From Lachnospiraceae bacterium (GTDB taxonomy: Bacteria > Bacillota > Clostridia > Lachnospirales > Lachnospiraceae), in NCBI GenBank assembly GCA_029008035.1, contig JAQXIY010000070.1:1-60384 (forward strand): 60,384 nucleotides of DNA, in the 5' to 3' direction. Under the pieces are notes generated by a model that had not been told where the DNA came from, did no database searches, and saw only the letters and a list, made by a program, of their open reading frames with translations. This document shows, in pieces, positions 26,102 to 37,106 of the stretch. The position numbers were made by a program, and so were the translations under genes. Each line of letters opens with the position of its first letter. Position 1 is the stretch's first letter.

Positions 26102-26679
26102 AAGAACTCTCTGTCGTGTTCCCCCACTTCTCGGAGAATGCGACAGGGATTGCCCACTGCAACCACATTGTCCGGAATATCCTTTGTCACCACACTTCCC
26201 GCACCGATGACCACATTCCGTCCAATGTGCACTCCCGGCACAATCACTGCCCCGGCACCAATCCAGGTATTTTCCCCGATATACACATCTTTGTTATATT
26301 GATAGTTCTTAGCTCTCAATGCTTCATTGATAGGATGATTGGCTGTGGCGATGGTGACATTGGGGCCGAACATTACATGGTCCCCCACATAAATATGACC
26401 GTCGTCCACTAAAGTAAGATTAAAGTTAGCGTATACCCAATCTCCAAAATGCACATGTGCTCCACCCCAATTAGCGTAAAATGGCAATTCAATATAGCAG
26501 TTATCCCCGCACTCTGCAAACACTTCCTTCATGTACCGGGTCTTTGCCTCGCTATCAGAGGGCTTAAGCCTATTAAACTCCCATAACTTGTCCAAGTAGG
26601 GCATCTGAGCCTCCATAATCTCCGAGTCTCCCGGATCATAAATCAGCCCCGCTTCCATTCTCTCGAACTGTGTCATCAA
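26053..26679 (-). CDS. Sugar O-acetyltransferase of the maltose/galactoside type
   Basis: This 208-residue acetyl-CoA dependent enzyme has the N-terminal Mac domain (about 1-60, MEAGLIYDPGDSEI) followed by a left-handed beta helix of hexapeptide repeats. It contains the family pattern ATANHPI and NTWIGAGAVIVPGVHIGRNVVIGAGSVVTKDIPDNVVAVGNP (given in part). The catalytic His lies in ANHPI. It transfers acetyl to a sugar hydroxyl and may detoxify surplus sugars. The last 49 bp overlap the end of pdxT tail to tail. It follows the EAL protein gene by about 15 bp. Confidence 0.93.
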   Translation of the reverse strand: MMTQFERMEAGLIYDPGDSEIMEAQMPYLDKLWEFNRLKPSDSEAKTRYMKEVFAECGDNCYIELPFYANWGGAHVHFGDWVYANFNLTLVDDGHIYVGDHVMFGPNVTIATANHPINEALRAKNYQYNKDVYIGENTWIGAGAVIVPGVHIGRNVVIGAGSVVTKDIPDNVVAVGNPCRILREVGEHDREFFYKDEPIDWHNLTKDS

Positions 26680-26694
26680 AACCTCCTGTCCTCT

Positions 26695-29130
26695 CTAGGC
26701 CTGCACTCTGTCCTCATCCAACATCTGTTTGAACAGAGCAATCACATCCTTATAGTTCTTCGGTGGAGAGAAATAATATCCCTGTATCACATCACAGTCC
26801 AATTCTTTTAAGAAATCTAACTGATACTTTTCTTCCACACCTTCCGCCACAACCTTCATTCCTTTAAAATGAGCCAAATCTATGGTGTGCTTCAGCAATT
26901 CGTCGCCGCCTGCATCTCCAATCAAATCAATCAACGACTTATCCAACTTGATGGCATCCAATGGCAATATGTTAAAGCTTGCCAAGGAGGATACTCCCAC
27001 CCCAAAGTCATCCAGATGTAACTGAAATCCCGCCCCCTGCAAATCAGACAGAAGTTCTTGAATCTGGGTGTTGTATATAGTGGCGCTTTCTGTCAGTTCC
27101 AATGGAACATACTTGGCCGGGATGCCAACCTCCTCCACAATGGCTTTGTATCTCTCCACCGTTCCTCGATGATGCAAACTTGCTCTTGACAGGTTTACCG
27201 AGATGGGAACTACAGTAGCCCCTTTGTCCATCCAGTACTTAACGTATTGACATACCTTTCTGAATACATATTCATCCAGCTTTACGATGCGGCCATCTTC
27301 CTCAAACACCGGGATAAATTCTCCCGGCGGCACAAAAGAACCATCCTGCATCTGCCAGCGGACAAGAGCCTCTGCCCCCACCAGTTTCTCTGTCTTGGTG
27401 TCAAACTTGGGCTGATACCAAATCACAAATTCCTCGTTCTCAATAGCGGTATGGAATTGAGATTCAAATAATTTTTTCCGAAGGTGGGCCGTAGACACCG
27501 GTCCGTCATAGGTGGCATAGCGCTCTTCAAAGTCACCTTTGACACTCTTTGCCGCCAAGAGTGCCCGGTCGCACATAGCAGATATGGTCAACTGTCGGTC
27601 CACATCCACATAGACGCCACAAGATAATTCAATATGAGGAATGGGGGCATTCTGGCTCACCCCATCCAACGCTCTCAATAGCCATTCCCGAGAATATCGT
27701 CCATCATGTTTAGCAAGGATAACAAACTTATCACCATCAAAACGACCGCAGATACCCTGAGATACCAATCCGTCAATATACTCCGCCAGATGGTTCAAAA
27801 CCTTATCTCCTTTTTTCTGACCATAAATGCTGTTGATAAGCTTAAAGTCATCCACATCAATAATTGCAATATCAAAGGAAGCGTCGGGCTGCGCATCCAG
27901 CATCTGCTTCGCATGGTGATAAAATGCCTGTCTGGTATATAATCCGGTGAGGTCATCCACCTCAATCTGGTTCAAAGTGCACACAGACTCCTTCATCTGA
28001 ATAAGGTTACTGATTCGTTTTATGACAATGGTGGGATCATAGGGCTTCATAAAGAAGTCGATAGCCCCCAAATCAAGGCACTTCTCCTCCAACTCTCTGG
28101 CAACCTCTCCCGTCATAACAACGATGGGCACAGTGGACAAAAGCGCATTCTTCTGGGTAATCTCAAGGAACTCATACCCGGACATCTTTGGCATATTCAA
28201 ATCCAGCATAACCAGTGAAATCTCCTGATATTTATCCCGAAGTATGGCCATTCCCTCTTCTCCGTCGGCAGCATCAATCACATCATATGCCTCCTCCAAA
28301 AATTCCCGCAACATAGTCCGATTCATCAAATCGTCCTCAATAACCAGAATCTTACGACGAAATCCCTGGCCTCTCGTGGAAATAACCTCTTGAATCTTCT
28401 TGCGACTCACATCATTATCCTCCGGGATAAATGCTATTACAATATGTTTGAAATCATCGGCTTCTCCCACCCGGGCACACTTGAGATAAAAGTAGTGAAT
28501 CTCATTTTTTCGGGAAACGCGGTAATGGTATATCACAGATTCCTTCTTATGCAGTTCCTGGGTCAAGAATTCAATATCTGCCACGCGCCGCATTGTGTCT
28601 TGATCTTCCACATATACATTATGAGTGATGTACGCTTCAATCAACGCATCAAAGGCATCCCCCCGCTGTAGTTTCTCATAAATACCCTCAGCGTCACCGG
28701 TAGTTCGATAGGCTGTAACCTTACCCGTCTCCACATTTACGCTGTACAGGTCATTGATATCACTGCTCAAAACATTAACCACACCAAGAAGACGTACTTC
28801 CCCTTCGCTGGCCGGCAACGCCGTCAAAGTATGCTGCCCTTCCTCCAGAGTGTTGAAGACAATGGCATGTCCTAATCTTCCATCCTCCAACGTCACTTCC
28901 ACCGCATCCACCATCTCTGTGGTATGTCGCATAGGATCCTCATAGGAATGAGGGCCCACCACGCCATTGTGCACAGGACATCTGGGACAGGGACTGTCCA
29001 TATCCATAAATAATTTGTAGCATTTTTCTCCTACCTTCATCTGAGGATAAGACTCTGCCACCACATTGTTAAAATGCACCACACGATATTCTTCATCAAT
29101 TACATAAGTTCCTGAAGGTCTGTCACTCAT
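26695..29130 (-). CDS. PAS-REC-degenerate GGDEF-EAL signalling protein, likely c-di-GMP phosphodiesterase
   Basis: The 811-residue protein reads: a PAS-like N-terminus with a Cys cluster (CYKLF...CPRCP, about 38-57), a second sensory segment (about 110-250), and a receiver domain (about 262-385, phospho-acceptor Asp in MLDLNMP, Lys in MKPYD). A GGDEF-like domain (about 395-545) follows in which the signature reads FDGDKF, so cyclase activity is unlikely. The EAL domain (about 560-800) retains EALVRW, DDFG and AEGVE and is probably active. No transmembrane helix, so cytoplasmic. It likely lowers c-di-GMP, affecting motility versus attachment. Confidence 0.9.
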   Translation of the reverse strand: MSDRPSGTYVIDEEYRVVHFNNVVAESYPQMKVGEKCYKLFMDMDSPCPRCPVHNGVVGPHSYEDPMRHTTEMVDAVEVTLEDGRLGHAIVFNTLEEGQHTLTALPASEGEVRLLGVVNVLSSDINDLYSVNVETGKVTAYRTTGDAEGIYEKLQRGDAFDALIEAYITHNVYVEDQDTMRRVADIEFLTQELHKKESVIYHYRVSRKNEIHYFYLKCARVGEADDFKHIVIAFIPEDNDVSRKKIQEVISTRGQGFRRKILVIEDDLMNRTMLREFLEEAYDVIDAADGEEGMAILRDKYQEISLVMLDLNMPKMSGYEFLEITQKNALLSTVPIVVMTGEVARELEEKCLDLGAIDFFMKPYDPTIVIKRISNLIQMKESVCTLNQIEVDDLTGLYTRQAFYHHAKQMLDAQPDASFDIAIIDVDDFKLINSIYGQKKGDKVLNHLAEYIDGLVSQGICGRFDGDKFVILAKHDGRYSREWLLRALDGVSQNAPIPHIELSCGVYVDVDRQLTISAMCDRALLAAKSVKGDFEERYATYDGPVSTAHLRKKLFESQFHTAIENEEFVIWYQPKFDTKTEKLVGAEALVRWQMQDGSFVPPGEFIPVFEEDGRIVKLDEYVFRKVCQYVKYWMDKGATVVPISVNLSRASLHHRGTVERYKAIVEEVGIPAKYVPLELTESATIYNTQIQELLSDLQGAGFQLHLDDFGVGVSSLASFNILPLDAIKLDKSLIDLIGDAGGDELLKHTIDLAHFKGMKVVAEGVEEKYQLDFLKELDCDVIQGYYFSPPKNYKDVIALFKQMLDEDRVQA

Positions 29131-29234
29131 TGCTCTGACTCCTTTGCATCTATATCTTGTGTATCTCTTCTTTCATATCTCTACAAATTGAGTTATATGA
29201 CGAATCCGCATATTCTTCCAAATTTTCAGAATAC

Positions 29235-29264
29235 ATTATACTATAAAACATTACTTTTGCACAA
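29235..29264 (-). promoter_or_regulatory. Putative promoter of the EAL protein gene
   Basis: Minus strand TTGTGC (29259-29264), 18-nt spacer, TATAAT (29235-29240), about 105 nt upstream of the start. Confidence 0.6.
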
Positions 29265-29300
29265 TACTTATGTAAATAATCCCCACTGATTCATCTCATG

Positions 29301-29329
29301 TTGAAAATCCCCCCACAATCGCTTACAAT
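29301..29329 (+). promoter_or_regulatory. Promoter of the GH32 gene
   Basis: TTGAAA (29301-29306), 17-nt spacer, TACAAT (29324-29329). It lies 32 bp upstream of the ATG at 29361 and argues against a start at 29298. Confidence 0.75.
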
Positions 29330-29360
29330 TTTAGAAAAACGATTTGGGAGGGTTCTGTGG

Positions 29361-30476
29361 ATGGACAAGCGTTTTCAATATCATTTTGAGCCGGGGAAGG
29401 GTTGGATGAATGATCCCAACGGGCTGATTCAATACCGGGGAATATACCACGCCTTTTTTCAGTATAATCCCTATGATATCAAATGGGGGCCTATGCATTG
29501 GGGACATGCCACAAGTAGTGATTTGCTTCACTGGCAGGAACAGGAAATTGCACTGTCCCCCACAGAGGATTACGAGGATGAAGGAGGATGTTTCTCGGGA
29601 AGTGCCATAGAAAAAGACGGCAAGTTATACCTCTTCTACACCTCTGTATCCCATGCTCTTGGTCAAACACAGTCTCTGGCCATATCAGAGGACGGCGTGA
29701 CCTTTACCAAATATGAGCACAACCCGATTATTCGGAATTTTCCTGTAGGAGACGCCACAAAAGACTTTCGAGATCCAAAGGTATTTGCTTACGGAAACGA
29801 ATACCGTATGATTTTGGGCACCATATATGGAGGATGCGGCCGTGTGTTGCAGTACCGTTCCAAAGATTTGACGCAATGGGATTATATGGGTGTTTTATAT
29901 GAAAGTTCAGATTATCATGATGTGATTGAATGTCCGGATCTTTTTCCTTTGCAGGATAAGTGGGTTCTGTTGTATAGCAGAATTGAACCGGGGGATCGTC
30001 ACGTACAATTTTTGATAGGAGACTTTGACGGAGAACGATTTGTCCCAAGTTCTGCCCAACTCCCTGAGATGGGGCCGCAGTTCTATGCCTCCCAGACATT
30101 TCTATCAGAAGACAACAGGCGCATTCTGATTAGCTGGTTCTATGACTGGATTCGCCAGCCGGTACCGGGCAGTCCCTCTGCCGGTGCCCTGACCATTCCA
30201 AGAGAAGTATCTCTCGACGAGACAGAGGATCTGTGTCTCTATCCTGTAGATAGCGCAAAACAATTTCTGGAGGAGCTGCCCCTTGATTCCTCTGTGCACC
30301 AAAAAGTAGGCGTGCAGTTATGTGCATCTCCCGACTGTGTACAAATGATTTCTCAGCACGCCACCTCCCAGTGCTACCAGGGACCGGTGGAGAAAGTGGA
30401 AATCCTAACGGATGCAAAGGCAGTTGAAGTCTTTATCAACAACGGCCACCACAACTACTCCATCTGGGGCCATTAG
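29361..30476 (+). CDS. Glycoside hydrolase family 32 (beta-fructosidase), short C-terminus
   Basis: The 371-residue enzyme cleaves sucrose, sucrose 6-phosphate or fructans. The five-bladed propeller has all three catalytic motifs: nucleophile Asp in WMNDPNG at residues 15-21, RDPKVF near 138 and acid/base Glu in ECPDLF near 195. No signal peptide, so intracellular. The C-terminal beta-sandwich is shorter than usual (about 70 residues after PREVSL). The frame ends in an inverted repeat that borders a small cassette, so the last residues may have been lost to an insertion. GGGAGGG precedes the ATG. No sucrose PTS gene is adjacent. Confidence 0.92.
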   Translation: MDKRFQYHFEPGKGWMNDPNGLIQYRGIYHAFFQYNPYDIKWGPMHWGHATSSDLLHWQEQEIALSPTEDYEDEGGCFSGSAIEKDGKLYLFYTSVSHALGQTQSLAISEDGVTFTKYEHNPIIRNFPVGDATKDFRDPKVFAYGNEYRMILGTIYGGCGRVLQYRSKDLTQWDYMGVLYESSDYHDVIECPDLFPLQDKWVLLYSRIEPGDRHVQFLIGDFDGERFVPSSAQLPEMGPQFYASQTFLSEDNRRILISWFYDWIRQPVPGSPSAGALTIPREVSLDETEDLCLYPVDSAKQFLEELPLDSSVHQKVGVQLCASPDCVQMISQHATSQCYQGPVEKVEILTDAKAVEVFINNGHHNYSIWGH

Positions 30477-30499
30477 GGACGAGCCAATGGCTCGTCTCC
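30467..30499. repeat. Left inverted-repeat hairpin bordering a small cassette
   Basis: GCCATTAGGGACG (30469-30481) recurs inverted at 31255-31267, with further similarity on both sides. The stretch also forms a perfect hairpin GACGAGCC/GGCTCGTC (30478-30496). The GH32 stop codon lies inside it. Confidence 0.65.
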
Positions 30500-30780
30500 T
30501 ATTCCTGAAAACTATCTATGGCGTTCTGCAGAAAAAAGGAAAGAAATTCGTTGGATCTCTCAACAGCCTGCTGGTAGTCACAAGGTTTGGTTATCCGATA
30601 GACCGTAACATATGGTCTGGGGAACCCCTCATCAAATGTGTCCGTATATGATTTCAAGGCCATAGACAGAATCCAGTGGGTGGGAGTTTGTCCCAAGCGC
30701 AACAAGAAACTCCCCACTTCAAATAACGTATACCTCTCACTTTTTCTGATAATCCTAGTGTTCAAATCCAATTTCTTCAT
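30499..30780 (-). CDS. Hypothetical protein in the inverted-repeat cassette
   Basis: I do not recognise this 93-residue protein. It starts MKKLDLNTRIIRKSERYTLF; the ATG at 30780 has GGGGGA just upstream, while a frame extension to 30834 lacks a ribosome site. The residues are mixed alpha/beta, with no signal peptide or membrane helix. The stop codon touches the left inverted repeat. It is divergent from an XRE gene, and both lie between the two inverted repeats, so the pair could be a small regulated module such as an antitoxin-like unit; that is speculation. Confidence 0.6.
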   Translation of the reverse strand: MKKLDLNTRIIRKSERYTLFEVGSFLLRLGQTPTHWILSMALKSYTDTFDEGFPRPYVTVYRITKPCDYQQAVERSNEFLSFFLQNAIDSFQE

Positions 30781-30919
30781 ACTTCCCCCAATGTATGTGT
30801 TCTCATTTGTGTTGTAAGAGTATTTTTTACTCATTCAGATAATTTTATCATTTCAGTCCTAATATTACAATGAAATCTGAGGATTCTATCTAAGAGAACG
30901 TTTTATATGGAGGCTTGGA

Positions 30920-31240
30920 ATGGAAAGAGAAATAGATTATGAAAGACTTGGCAATAACATAAAAGAGACTCGAAAGCAATCAGGTCTCACCCAGCAAAGT
31001 CTCGCTGAACAAGTATCCTGCAATACTTCTCACATCTCTAATATTGAAAATAATTACACAAAGGTATCCTTAAATACGTTGCTGGCAATAGCGAATTCCT
31101 TGAATACCAGCATTGACTATCTGTTAAAAGATCAATACGAAAATCCTACCTTAGCCATTGACAATGAGCTTTTTCTGGAGATTTCCAAAATGGACGATGA
31201 AAAGAAGGAGCAACTGCTTCGAATCATAAAAGTGCTCTAA
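30920..31240 (+). CDS. XRE family helix-turn-helix regulator in the inverted-repeat cassette
   Basis: The 106-residue protein has a typical Cro/CI domain at about residues 8-68 (SGLTQQSLAEQVSCNTSHISNIEN) and a short helical tail (about 80-106, with KMDDEKKEQLLRIIK). This tail is common in Firmicutes regulators of integrative elements. TGGAGGC lies upstream of the ATG. It is divergent from the 93-residue hypothetical gene and ends directly at the right inverted repeat, whose hairpin serves as its terminator. Confidence 0.88.
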   Translation: MEREIDYERLGNNIKETRKQSGLTQQSLAEQVSCNTSHISNIENNYTKVSLNTLLAIANSLNTSIDYLLKDQYENPTLAIDNELFLEISKMDDEKKEQLLRIIKVL

Positions 31241-31275
31241 GAGCCATTAGTATCCGTCCCTAATGGCTCCTTTTG
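31241..31275 (+). terminator. Right inverted-repeat hairpin, terminator of the XRE gene
   Basis: GAGCCATTAG (31241-31250) and CTAATGGCTC (31260-31269) pair perfectly, followed by CTTTT. The right half includes CGTCCCTAATGGC, the inverted copy of 30469-30481, so this is also the right border of the cassette. Confidence 0.8.
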
Positions 31276-31280
31276 GCAAC

Positions 31281-31310
31281 AAAAAAAGCAACCACCGAAG
31301 TGATTGCTTA
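31281..31310 (-). terminator. Terminator of the tRNA-Gln gene
   Basis: On the minus strand an AAGCAA-CAC / GTG-TTGCTT stem with a TTCG loop and one mismatch is followed by a run of seven T. Confidence 0.92.
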
Positions 31311-31313
31311 GAG

Positions 31314-31385
31314 CTGGCCCACAAGGATTCGAACCTTGAAATGACGGAGTCAGAGTCCGTTGCCTTACCATTTGGCGATGGGCCA
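31314..31385 (-). tRNA. tRNA-Gln (anticodon CTG)
   Basis: The 72-nt minus-strand cloverleaf has acceptor arms TGGCCCA/TGGGCCA with discriminator G, an anticodon stem ACGGA/TCCGT enclosing CTCTGAC (anticodon CTG, reads CAG), and a T arm with GGTTCGAATCC. CCA is not encoded. A TTGATT-17-TATAAT promoter (31415-31443) lies upstream and a terminator downstream, so it is a single-gene unit. Confidence 0.97.
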
Positions 31386-31414
31386 ATATCTCGTCTTGCG
31401 ACTCAACAATGGAT

Positions 31415-31443
31415 ATTATACAGAAGCGGCTACAAAAAATCAA
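31415..31443 (-). promoter_or_regulatory. Promoter of tRNA-Gln
   Basis: Minus strand TTGATT (31438-31443), 17-nt spacer, TATAAT (31415-31420), 29 bp before the mature tRNA end. Confidence 0.8.
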
Positions 31444-31477
31444 GTACTTTTTTCACTTTTTTCCACACATTCCAAAA

Positions 31478-32125
31478 TCACTCCTGAAACAGAATCACTT
31501 CCCCCTTATAATCACCATATAAAACATCCTCCCCCCAGGTAAGTCGGGCGGTTCCGCTGGTCTTGTCCGCGATTTCCTGTGGCAGGCGTTCCAGCAACGA
31601 CTCATCCACCACCACCTTTACTTCTACATCCGTGCCAAAGACAGTACCCGAAATAGGCACCCGGCTCTCCCGCAAAATGTATTCAATCTTACCATAGCCA
31701 TTATAATCTGTAGTTATCGTGAGCATACGTCCCTTGCTCTGCTCCACGATGGCGCATGCCTCCAGACCGGCTTTTGTTGCCCCCTGGTAAGCCCGCACCA
31801 GGCCTCCGGTGCCAAGAAGTACACCTCCAAAATATCTCGTTACTACAACTACCACATTATATACATCTTCTCCCAGCAATACATCCAGCATAGGGCGTCC
31901 CGCAGTCTGGGCAGGCTCCCCATCATCGGAGCATCGCATAACTTCCTGATTTTGTCCAATAATATAAGCATAACAGTTATGTCTTGCATCCCAGTATTCT
32001 TTTTTCTTGGCAGCAATGACATCCAATGCTTCCTGCTCCGTTTTCACCGGAGTCACTGTGGCGATAAAACGGGATTTTTTCTCCACAATTTCGCCCACGC
32101 CACCTACATAAACGATTTTCTTCAT
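31478..32125 (-). CDS. YigZ/IMPACT family protein
   Basis: The 215-residue protein has the IMPACT N-terminal fold (about 5-120) with the conserved KKSRFIATV start, the RHNCYAYIIG core and the SDDGEPAQTAGRPML and VTRYFGGVLLGTGGL family motifs. A C-terminal DUF1949 domain (about 135-195) follows. Members are linked to translation control or act as elongation-factor-like modulators, but the bacterial role is unsettled. It is divergent from the PBP1A gene, sharing a symmetric promoter region at 32150-32183. Confidence 0.93.
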   Translation of the reverse strand: MKKIVYVGGVGEIVEKKSRFIATVTPVKTEQEALDVIAAKKKEYWDARHNCYAYIIGQNQEVMRCSDDGEPAQTAGRPMLDVLLGEDVYNVVVVVTRYFGGVLLGTGGLVRAYQGATKAGLEACAIVEQSKGRMLTITTDYNGYGKIEYILRESRVPISGTVFGTDVEVKVVVDESLLERLPQEIADKTSGTARLTWGEDVLYGDYKGEVILFQE

Positions 32126-32149
32126 ACCTATGTCCCAATCTAGATTTTT

Positions 32150-32183
32150 CTTTATTATATACGATATTTTTGGTATAATAAAG
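32150..32183. promoter_or_regulatory. Symmetric divergent promoter between yigZ and PBP1A
   Basis: CTTTATTATA (32150-32159) and TATAATAAAG (32174-32183) are exact inverted repeats. Each arm carries a TATAAT -10 box for one strand and a -35-like TTTATT for the other, so the two promoters overlap face to face. Confidence 0.55.
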
Positions 32184-32250
32184 TAGCTTTGATTTTATTT
32201 CTGAAACAATATGATGCCCATAGAATTTGAGCATCAAAAAGGAGAACAAA

Positions 32251-34884
32251 ATGAACTACGGTAAAAAAAGTGCACATAAGCAAAGCAAAAAACTTTCGCC
32301 AAAAAGTGCCAAAAATAAAAAGAAATTTGTAGTCACATTCTTTAAGACGGTGTTAATCTGCCTTCTGCTACTTATGATTGTGGGTGCCATTGGTGGTGGT
32401 ATGTACACCATCCATCTCATAAAGCAATGCCCGGATATTTCAGATGTGAACATTTCCCCGGAGGGCTTCTCCACTACAGTGTTGGATGTTGCCGGAGAGG
32501 AGATTGAGACCCTGGCTGCTTCCGGTGCCAATCGTTCCTATGTGCAGATTTCGGAAATCCCCAAGGATTTACAGTATGCCTTCGTAGCCATCGAAGACGA
32601 GCGTTTTTACAAGCACAACGGCATCGACATCCGCGGTATTGTACGTGCGGCTTTTACAGGAATCATCAGCGGAGGCGATTTTTCTCAAGGTGCCAGTACC
32701 ATTACACAGCAGCTCTTGAAAAACAATTATTTCACCACCTGGACTTCGGAGAACAGTTTCTCTGACCGACTGGAGCGTAAGATTCAAGAACAATATCTGG
32801 CTGTTCAACTGGAAAAGATTGAAGACAAAAACACGATCCTTGAGAACTATCTGAACACCATCAATCTGGGGCAGAACACCCTGGGTGTGGAAGCTGCCTC
32901 CGAGCGCTACTTCAACAAAACCGTATCTGAGCTCAATCTTTCAGAGAGTGCCACCATTGCGGCCATCACCCAGAACCCTTCCCGGTATAACCCTATTTCC
33001 AACCCTACCGAGAATGCCAAACGCCGCAAAAAGGTGTTAACCAAGATGTTGGAGCAGGAATATATTACACAGAAACAATACGACGAGGCTATGGACGACA
33101 ACGTATATGAGCGAATCCAGGTAGCCAATGCTGAGAATCCTGCGGGAAGTACCTCCTATTTCGTTGATGCTTTAACAGATCAGGTATATCAGGATTTAAT
33201 AGAGAAAAAGGACTACACAGAGTCCCAAGCCTACAAGCTGTTATACAGCGGCGGCCTGACCATTAAGTCCACGCAAGACAGCAATATTCAGAAGATATGC
33301 GAGGAAGAAGTCAACAATAATGCCAACTATTCTGATCATGTGTTACACTCCTTTTCTTATCGATTGACCGTCACAAAAGCGGATGGCTCCTTCGAGAATT
33401 ACAGCGAACAAACCATGCTCACCTACTATCAGGCAAAGGATCCCAACTATGATATCAACTTTGCCTCTAAAGAAGAGTGTGACGAAGCCATAGAGGCATA
33501 CAAGAAAGAAATTATGCAAAAAGGCGACACCATTGCCGAGGGTGGAGAAACCATCACCTATACCCTGCAACCACAGGCTGCCATTTCCGTTATGGATCAA
33601 GCCACAGGACATGTGGTTGCCCTTGTGGGAGGACGCGGCGATAAGACTGCCAGCAAGACCCTGAACCGAGCAACCAGCATTACAAGACAGCCGGGTTCCT
33701 GCTTTAAGATTGTGGGGTGCTACGCCGCTGCCTTAGATGCAGGCGGAATGACTCTGGCAACTGTGCAGGATGACTGCCCTACCGACTATGCCAACGGCAC
33801 GCCACTGCACAATTACGATAACCGCTACCGAGGATTCACCACAATTCGTGACGCCATCATCAGTTCCATGAATGTAGTCACCGTAAAGAATCTGACTCAG
33901 ATTGGAACAGGATTAGGATTTGAATACGCAGAAGCCTTGGGCATCACCACATTGGAGGCAGGCGACAACAATCAGAGCCTCTGTTTGGGAGGTCTTACCA
34001 ATGGTGTCACCGATTTGGAACTGACCGCCGCATACGCAACCATAGCCAACGAAGGCGTCTACAATGAACCCGTCTTCTATACAGAGGTGCTGGATCACGA
34101 TGGCAATGTTATATTGGACAACACCCAAAACACACCAAAAGAGGTGCTAAAGCCTACCACTGCATGGTTATTAACCAACGCCATGCAAGACGTTATTTCC
34201 TCCGGTACCGGAGGCGGCGCAGGTCTTTCCAATATGCCTACCGCTGGTAAGACAGGAACCACCACCAAAAATCGTGATACCCTCTTTGCCGGGTACACAC
34301 CATATTATACAGCCGCCGTATGGGGGGGATATGACGATTGTACAGAACAAACCTATACAGCATACTCAAAGTTAATTTGGCACGCTGTTATGTCCCGCAT
34401 TCATGAAGGATTGGCTCCTAAGAACTTTGCTCAGCCATCCGGCATTGTCACCGCCGAGGTTTGTAAAAAGTCAGGCAAATTAGCTGTGGCCGGGGTCTGT
34501 GATTGTGACCCAAGAGGCTCTATGGTTTACACCGAATACTTTGACAAGGACAACGTTCCAACAGAGACCTGCGACCACCATGTGCGCGTAGACATCTGTA
34601 CCGAAACCAACCAAGTGGCAAATGAGTTCTGTCCATCCAGAGCCTCCTATGTATATATTATCGGCGGCAGTGCAGGCACTGAGGATGAGCCTTATCTCAT
34701 CACCGAAGAGGGATTAAATACCAAATGTACTATCCACACCAACGCCTCCACTGAAACCCCACAGGATGATAAAACGCCATCCGCCGAGGGCAACATCAAA
34801 GATGAAAGTAGCAATCCCACCAACAATTCATCCGGCATGAACCCATCCCTCAATTGGAATTTTGGTATTTTTAACAATCCATAG
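32251..34884 (+). CDS. Class A penicillin-binding protein (PBP1A type)
   Basis: The 877-residue bifunctional wall synthase has a Lys-rich cytoplasmic tail and a transmembrane helix at about 25-50. A GT51 glycosyltransferase domain (about 75-260) follows, with EDERFYKHNGID, QGASTITQQLLKN and the acidic catalytic residues. The transpeptidase domain (about 380-680) has SCFK as the SxxK nucleophile motif, SMN and KTGTT. The tail has Cys-containing segments and a low-complexity Ser/Asn end. AAGGAG precedes the ATG at 32251. It polymerises and cross-links peptidoglycan. A perfect terminator follows. Confidence 0.95.
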   Translation: MNYGKKSAHKQSKKLSPKSAKNKKKFVVTFFKTVLICLLLLMIVGAIGGGMYTIHLIKQCPDISDVNISPEGFSTTVLDVAGEEIETLAASGANRSYVQISEIPKDLQYAFVAIEDERFYKHNGIDIRGIVRAAFTGIISGGDFSQGASTITQQLLKNNYFTTWTSENSFSDRLERKIQEQYLAVQLEKIEDKNTILENYLNTINLGQNTLGVEAASERYFNKTVSELNLSESATIAAITQNPSRYNPISNPTENAKRRKKVLTKMLEQEYITQKQYDEAMDDNVYERIQVANAENPAGSTSYFVDALTDQVYQDLIEKKDYTESQAYKLLYSGGLTIKSTQDSNIQKICEEEVNNNANYSDHVLHSFSYRLTVTKADGSFENYSEQTMLTYYQAKDPNYDINFASKEECDEAIEAYKKEIMQKGDTIAEGGETITYTLQPQAAISVMDQATGHVVALVGGRGDKTASKTLNRATSITRQPGSCFKIVGCYAAALDAGGMTLATVQDDCPTDYANGTPLHNYDNRYRGFTTIRDAIISSMNVVTVKNLTQIGTGLGFEYAEALGITTLEAGDNNQSLCLGGLTNGVTDLELTAAYATIANEGVYNEPVFYTEVLDHDGNVILDNTQNTPKEVLKPTTAWLLTNAMQDVISSGTGGGAGLSNMPTAGKTGTTTKNRDTLFAGYTPYYTAAVWGGYDDCTEQTYTAYSKLIWHAVMSRIHEGLAPKNFAQPSGIVTAEVCKKSGKLAVAGVCDCDPRGSMVYTEYFDKDNVPTETCDHHVRVDICTETNQVANEFCPSRASYVYIIGGSAGTEDEPYLITEEGLNTKCTIHTNASTETPQDDKTPSAEGNIKDESSNPTNNSSGMNPSLNWNFGIFNNP

Positions 34885-34916
34885 ACATGATATGATATCT
34901 TCATATTTACAAACAA

Positions 34917-34955
34917 AAAGATGCATTTCCCAAAAAGGAAATGCATCTTTTATCA
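34917..34955. terminator. Bidirectional terminator between PBP1A and glnN
   Basis: A perfect 14-bp stem (34917-34930 with 34937-34950) with loop CAAAAA and A/T runs on both sides serves the convergent genes. Confidence 0.94.
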
Positions 34956-34964
34956 TATCAACTT

Positions 34965-37085
<2,121 letters not shown>

Positions 37086-37106
37086 ATTATGTCCTTTCAT
37101 AAAAGC

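Noticed and set aside
30412-30651. 79-codon plus-strand frame after the GH32 stop
   Set aside because: Out of frame with GH32 and antisense to the 93-residue gene; not a convincing continuation, though a frameshifted GH32 tail was considered.
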